6,733 nucleotides of DNA from assembly GCA_013812385.1 (NCBI GenBank), contig JACCTM010000298.1:1-6733 (forward strand). The letters run 5' to 3'. The stretch's first letter is position 1. Each line of letters opens with the position of its first letter. This document shows, one piece after another, positions 5,787 to 6,733 of the stretch. This DNA comes from Geodermatophilaceae bacterium (lineage in GTDB: Bacteria; Actinomycetota; Actinomycetes; Mycobacteriales; Geodermatophilaceae). The notes under the pieces were generated by a model. It searched no databases, was not told the origin of the DNA, and was given only the letters and a program-made list of their open reading frames with translations. Position numbers and translations under genes: made by a program.

Positions 5787-5981
5787 ATGGCCGGTCTGCT
5801 GGTGGTGTTCTTTCCCCTCTTCCTCTTGGGCTTCCTCCTGTTCATGGAGCGAGTCGAGGAGCCGTTGCGCCGCGGTCCGACCGAGACCGACGTGGCGGAG
5901 TTCCTCGACCGGGCTGAACCCCAGGACGTGCAGAACGTCTTCCGGTACGGCGTACGCCGCTCCCTGGAGCGCTGGCGCTAG
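5787..5981 (+). CDS. Small single-TM membrane protein between nth and crp
   Basis: A 64-aa protein. One strongly hydrophobic segment (residues 3-19, very rich in Leu/Phe/Val) runs into the charged [11 protein letters not shown]. After that comes a short acidic, helix-prone domain (about 31-50) and a basic C-terminus ending VRRSLERWR. The sequence suggests a membrane-anchored helix with a small cytoplasmic tail; no catalytic motif is visible. I do not know its function. ATG 5787 is preferred, since it begins right at the membrane segment; an in-frame GTG at 5751 would add 12 polar residues and has no clear ribosome-binding site. It is divergent from nth and 138 nt upstream of crp. M. tuberculosis has a small membrane protein gene (Rv3675) in the same place, which supports this being a real gene. 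Confidence 0.65.
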   Translation: MAGLLVVFFPLFLLGFLLFMERVEEPLRRGPTETDVAEFLDRAEPQDVQNVFRYGVRRSLERWR

Positions 5982-6119
5982 CGTCGTCGGCGCCGTCCGA
6001 AACTGGCAGCTCTGGTCGACCGGCAGCGCCAGGAGTAGCTCAGCGCCGGGGCCCGCCCGCAATGCGCCTAGACTCACGACCTGCCTCGGCGAGGTGGCAT
6101 CGCAGAATTGGAGGAGCGC
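5982..6119 (+). promoter_or_regulatory. crp upstream region: -10 element, 5' leader and Shine-Dalgarno
   Basis: This is the longest non-coding stretch in the window. A TAGACT hexamer at 6069-6074, identical to the one before the holin-family gene, is the best -10 candidate and would give a leader of about 40 nt. GGAGGAG at 6110-6116, with GGAGG five bases from the GTG at 6120, is a strong ribosome-binding site. Near the left end GGCGC (5974-5978) could pair with GCGCC (5990-5994), a weak 5-bp stem that may act as a terminator for the small gene. I see no TGTGA-N6-TCACA palindrome, so sequence gives no sign of Crp autoregulation here. Confidence 0.5.
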
Positions 6120-6733
6120 GTGAACGACGTGCTGGCGCGGTCCGGAGTCTTCCAGGGTGTCTCGGTCGAAGCCGCCGAACCGGTAGCCGAGGCTCTCGAG
6201 CGGCTCGACCTGCCTCGAGGTACCACCGTGTTCACCGAGGGCGAGCCCGGTGACACGCTGTTCATCATCCTCAAGGGGAAGGTGAAGATCGTTCGTCGGG
6301 CACCGGACGGTCGGGAGAATGTCCTGTCGGTCATGGGCCCCTCGGACCAGTTCGGCGAGCTGTCGATCTTCGACCCCGGCCCCCGGACGGCCACCGCCAC
6401 AGCGCTGACCGACGTCTCGTTGGCCAAGATGTCCCAGCAGGCGTTACTGCCCTGGATCGATGCCCACCCGGAGATCGGCGTACAACTGCTCCGGGTTCTG
6501 GCTCGGCGGCTGCGGCGGACCAATGACACCGTTGCCGACCTGATCTTCACCGACGTTCCGGGGCGGGTGGCGAAGTCGCTGCTGGGGATGGCTGACCGGT
6601 TCGGCACCCGTGACGACTCCGGCCAGCTGCGGGTCACCCACGACCTGACCCAGGAGGAGCTCGCCCAGCTGGTCGGCGCCTCCCGGGAGACCGTGAACAA
6701 GGCGCTGGCCGACTTCGCCCACCGGGGCTGGAT
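6120..6733 (+). CDS. crp: Crp/GlxR-type cAMP-responsive regulator (partial, 3' end cut)
   Basis: The first 204 residues of a Crp/Fnr-family transcription factor very close to M. tuberculosis Crp (Rv3676) and corynebacterial GlxR. Residues about 10-115 form the cyclic-nucleotide-binding beta-roll. The phosphate-binding cassette is FGELS (78-82) plus R89-T90, the same positions used for cAMP in the M. tuberculosis protein. A dimerisation helix follows (about 117-140) with the characteristic [10 protein letters not shown]. The winged-helix domain has its helix-turn-helix at about 177-203, with recognition-helix residues S188, R189, E190, T191 and K194, typical of readers of the TGTGA/TCACA half-sites. 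GTG 6120 is the start, backed by the Shine-Dalgarno at 6110-6116. The frame runs off the right edge; about 20 C-terminal residues are missing by comparison with the family length. Global regulator of carbon and energy metabolism in actinobacteria. Confidence 0.96.
   Translation, partial: MNDVLARSGVFQGVSVEAAEPVAEALERLDLPRGTTVFTEGEPGDTLFIILKGKVKIVRRAPDGRENVLSVMGPSDQFGELSIFDPGPRTATATALTDVSLAKMSQQALLPWIDAHPEIGVQLLRVLARRLRRTNDTVADLIFTDVPGRVAKSLLGMADRFGTRDDSGQLRVTHDLTQEELAQLVGASRETVNKALADFAHRGW

Noticed and set aside
5679..6077. N-terminal extension of nth to 6077 (403 aa)
   Set aside because: It would run through the divergent small membrane gene and the crp upstream region. Similarity to Nth begins only after about 5645, and the extra part looks like reverse-strand noise.
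5982..6119. Crp autoregulatory operator upstream of crp
   Set aside because: I searched for TGTGA-N6-TCACA and near matches here and in the nth divergent region and found none convincing. The TGTGA at 368-372 has no matching second half.
6074..6700. Minus-strand open frame (208 codons) opposite crp
   Set aside because: Fully antisense to a clearly recognisable Crp protein. Ser/Arg-rich translation without domains.

Overview
The window is high-GC DNA with dense, short-spaced genes, GTG starts, leaderless-type promoters and a GlxR/Crp-type regulator. This points to an actinobacterium of the class Actinomycetes. From memory, the gene order matches the crp neighbourhood of Mycobacterium tuberculosis (Rv3669 to Rv3676): holin-like membrane protein, alpha/beta hydrolase (ephE), marP, NUDIX, TlpA-like lipoprotein, nth, small membrane protein, crp. 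The genus cannot be fixed from this sequence alone. I see no prophage, IS, CRISPR, tRNA or rRNA signal.

Layout, left to right: (1) the 3' end of an unrecognised plus-strand gene, running off the left edge and stopping at 372; (2) a plus-strand pair, a two-TM phage-holin-family (DUF1469-like) protein behind a leaderless-type promoter at about 426-438, then an alpha/beta hydrolase of the epoxide-hydrolase type ending at 1913; (3) a hairpin at 1907-1926 that spans the two converging stop codons; (4) a five-gene minus-strand operon read from 5678 down to 1925: nth (endonuclease III), a TlpA/thioredoxin-fold lipoprotein, a CoA-diphosphatase NUDIX hydrolase, a cupredoxin lipoprotein, and the CvpA-type membrane serine protease marP, each junction being a 4-nt overlap or a 1-nt gap; (5) a divergent promoter region at about 5679-5786; (6) a plus-strand 64-aa single-TM protein; (7) a 138-nt intergenic stretch with a TAGACT -10 element and a strong Shine-Dalgarno; (8) crp/glxR, running off the right edge.

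The operon mixes base-excision repair, CoA/nucleotide clean-up and three envelope proteins (two redox/metal lipoproteins and the acid/oxidative-stress protease MarP). This suggests a general envelope and oxidative stress module. The least ordinary element is the cupredoxin lipoprotein between the NUDIX gene and marP, which the mycobacterial version of the locus lacks. Its copper site has unusual ligand spacing. No wholly new system is evident. The rest is a conserved actinobacterial core locus.
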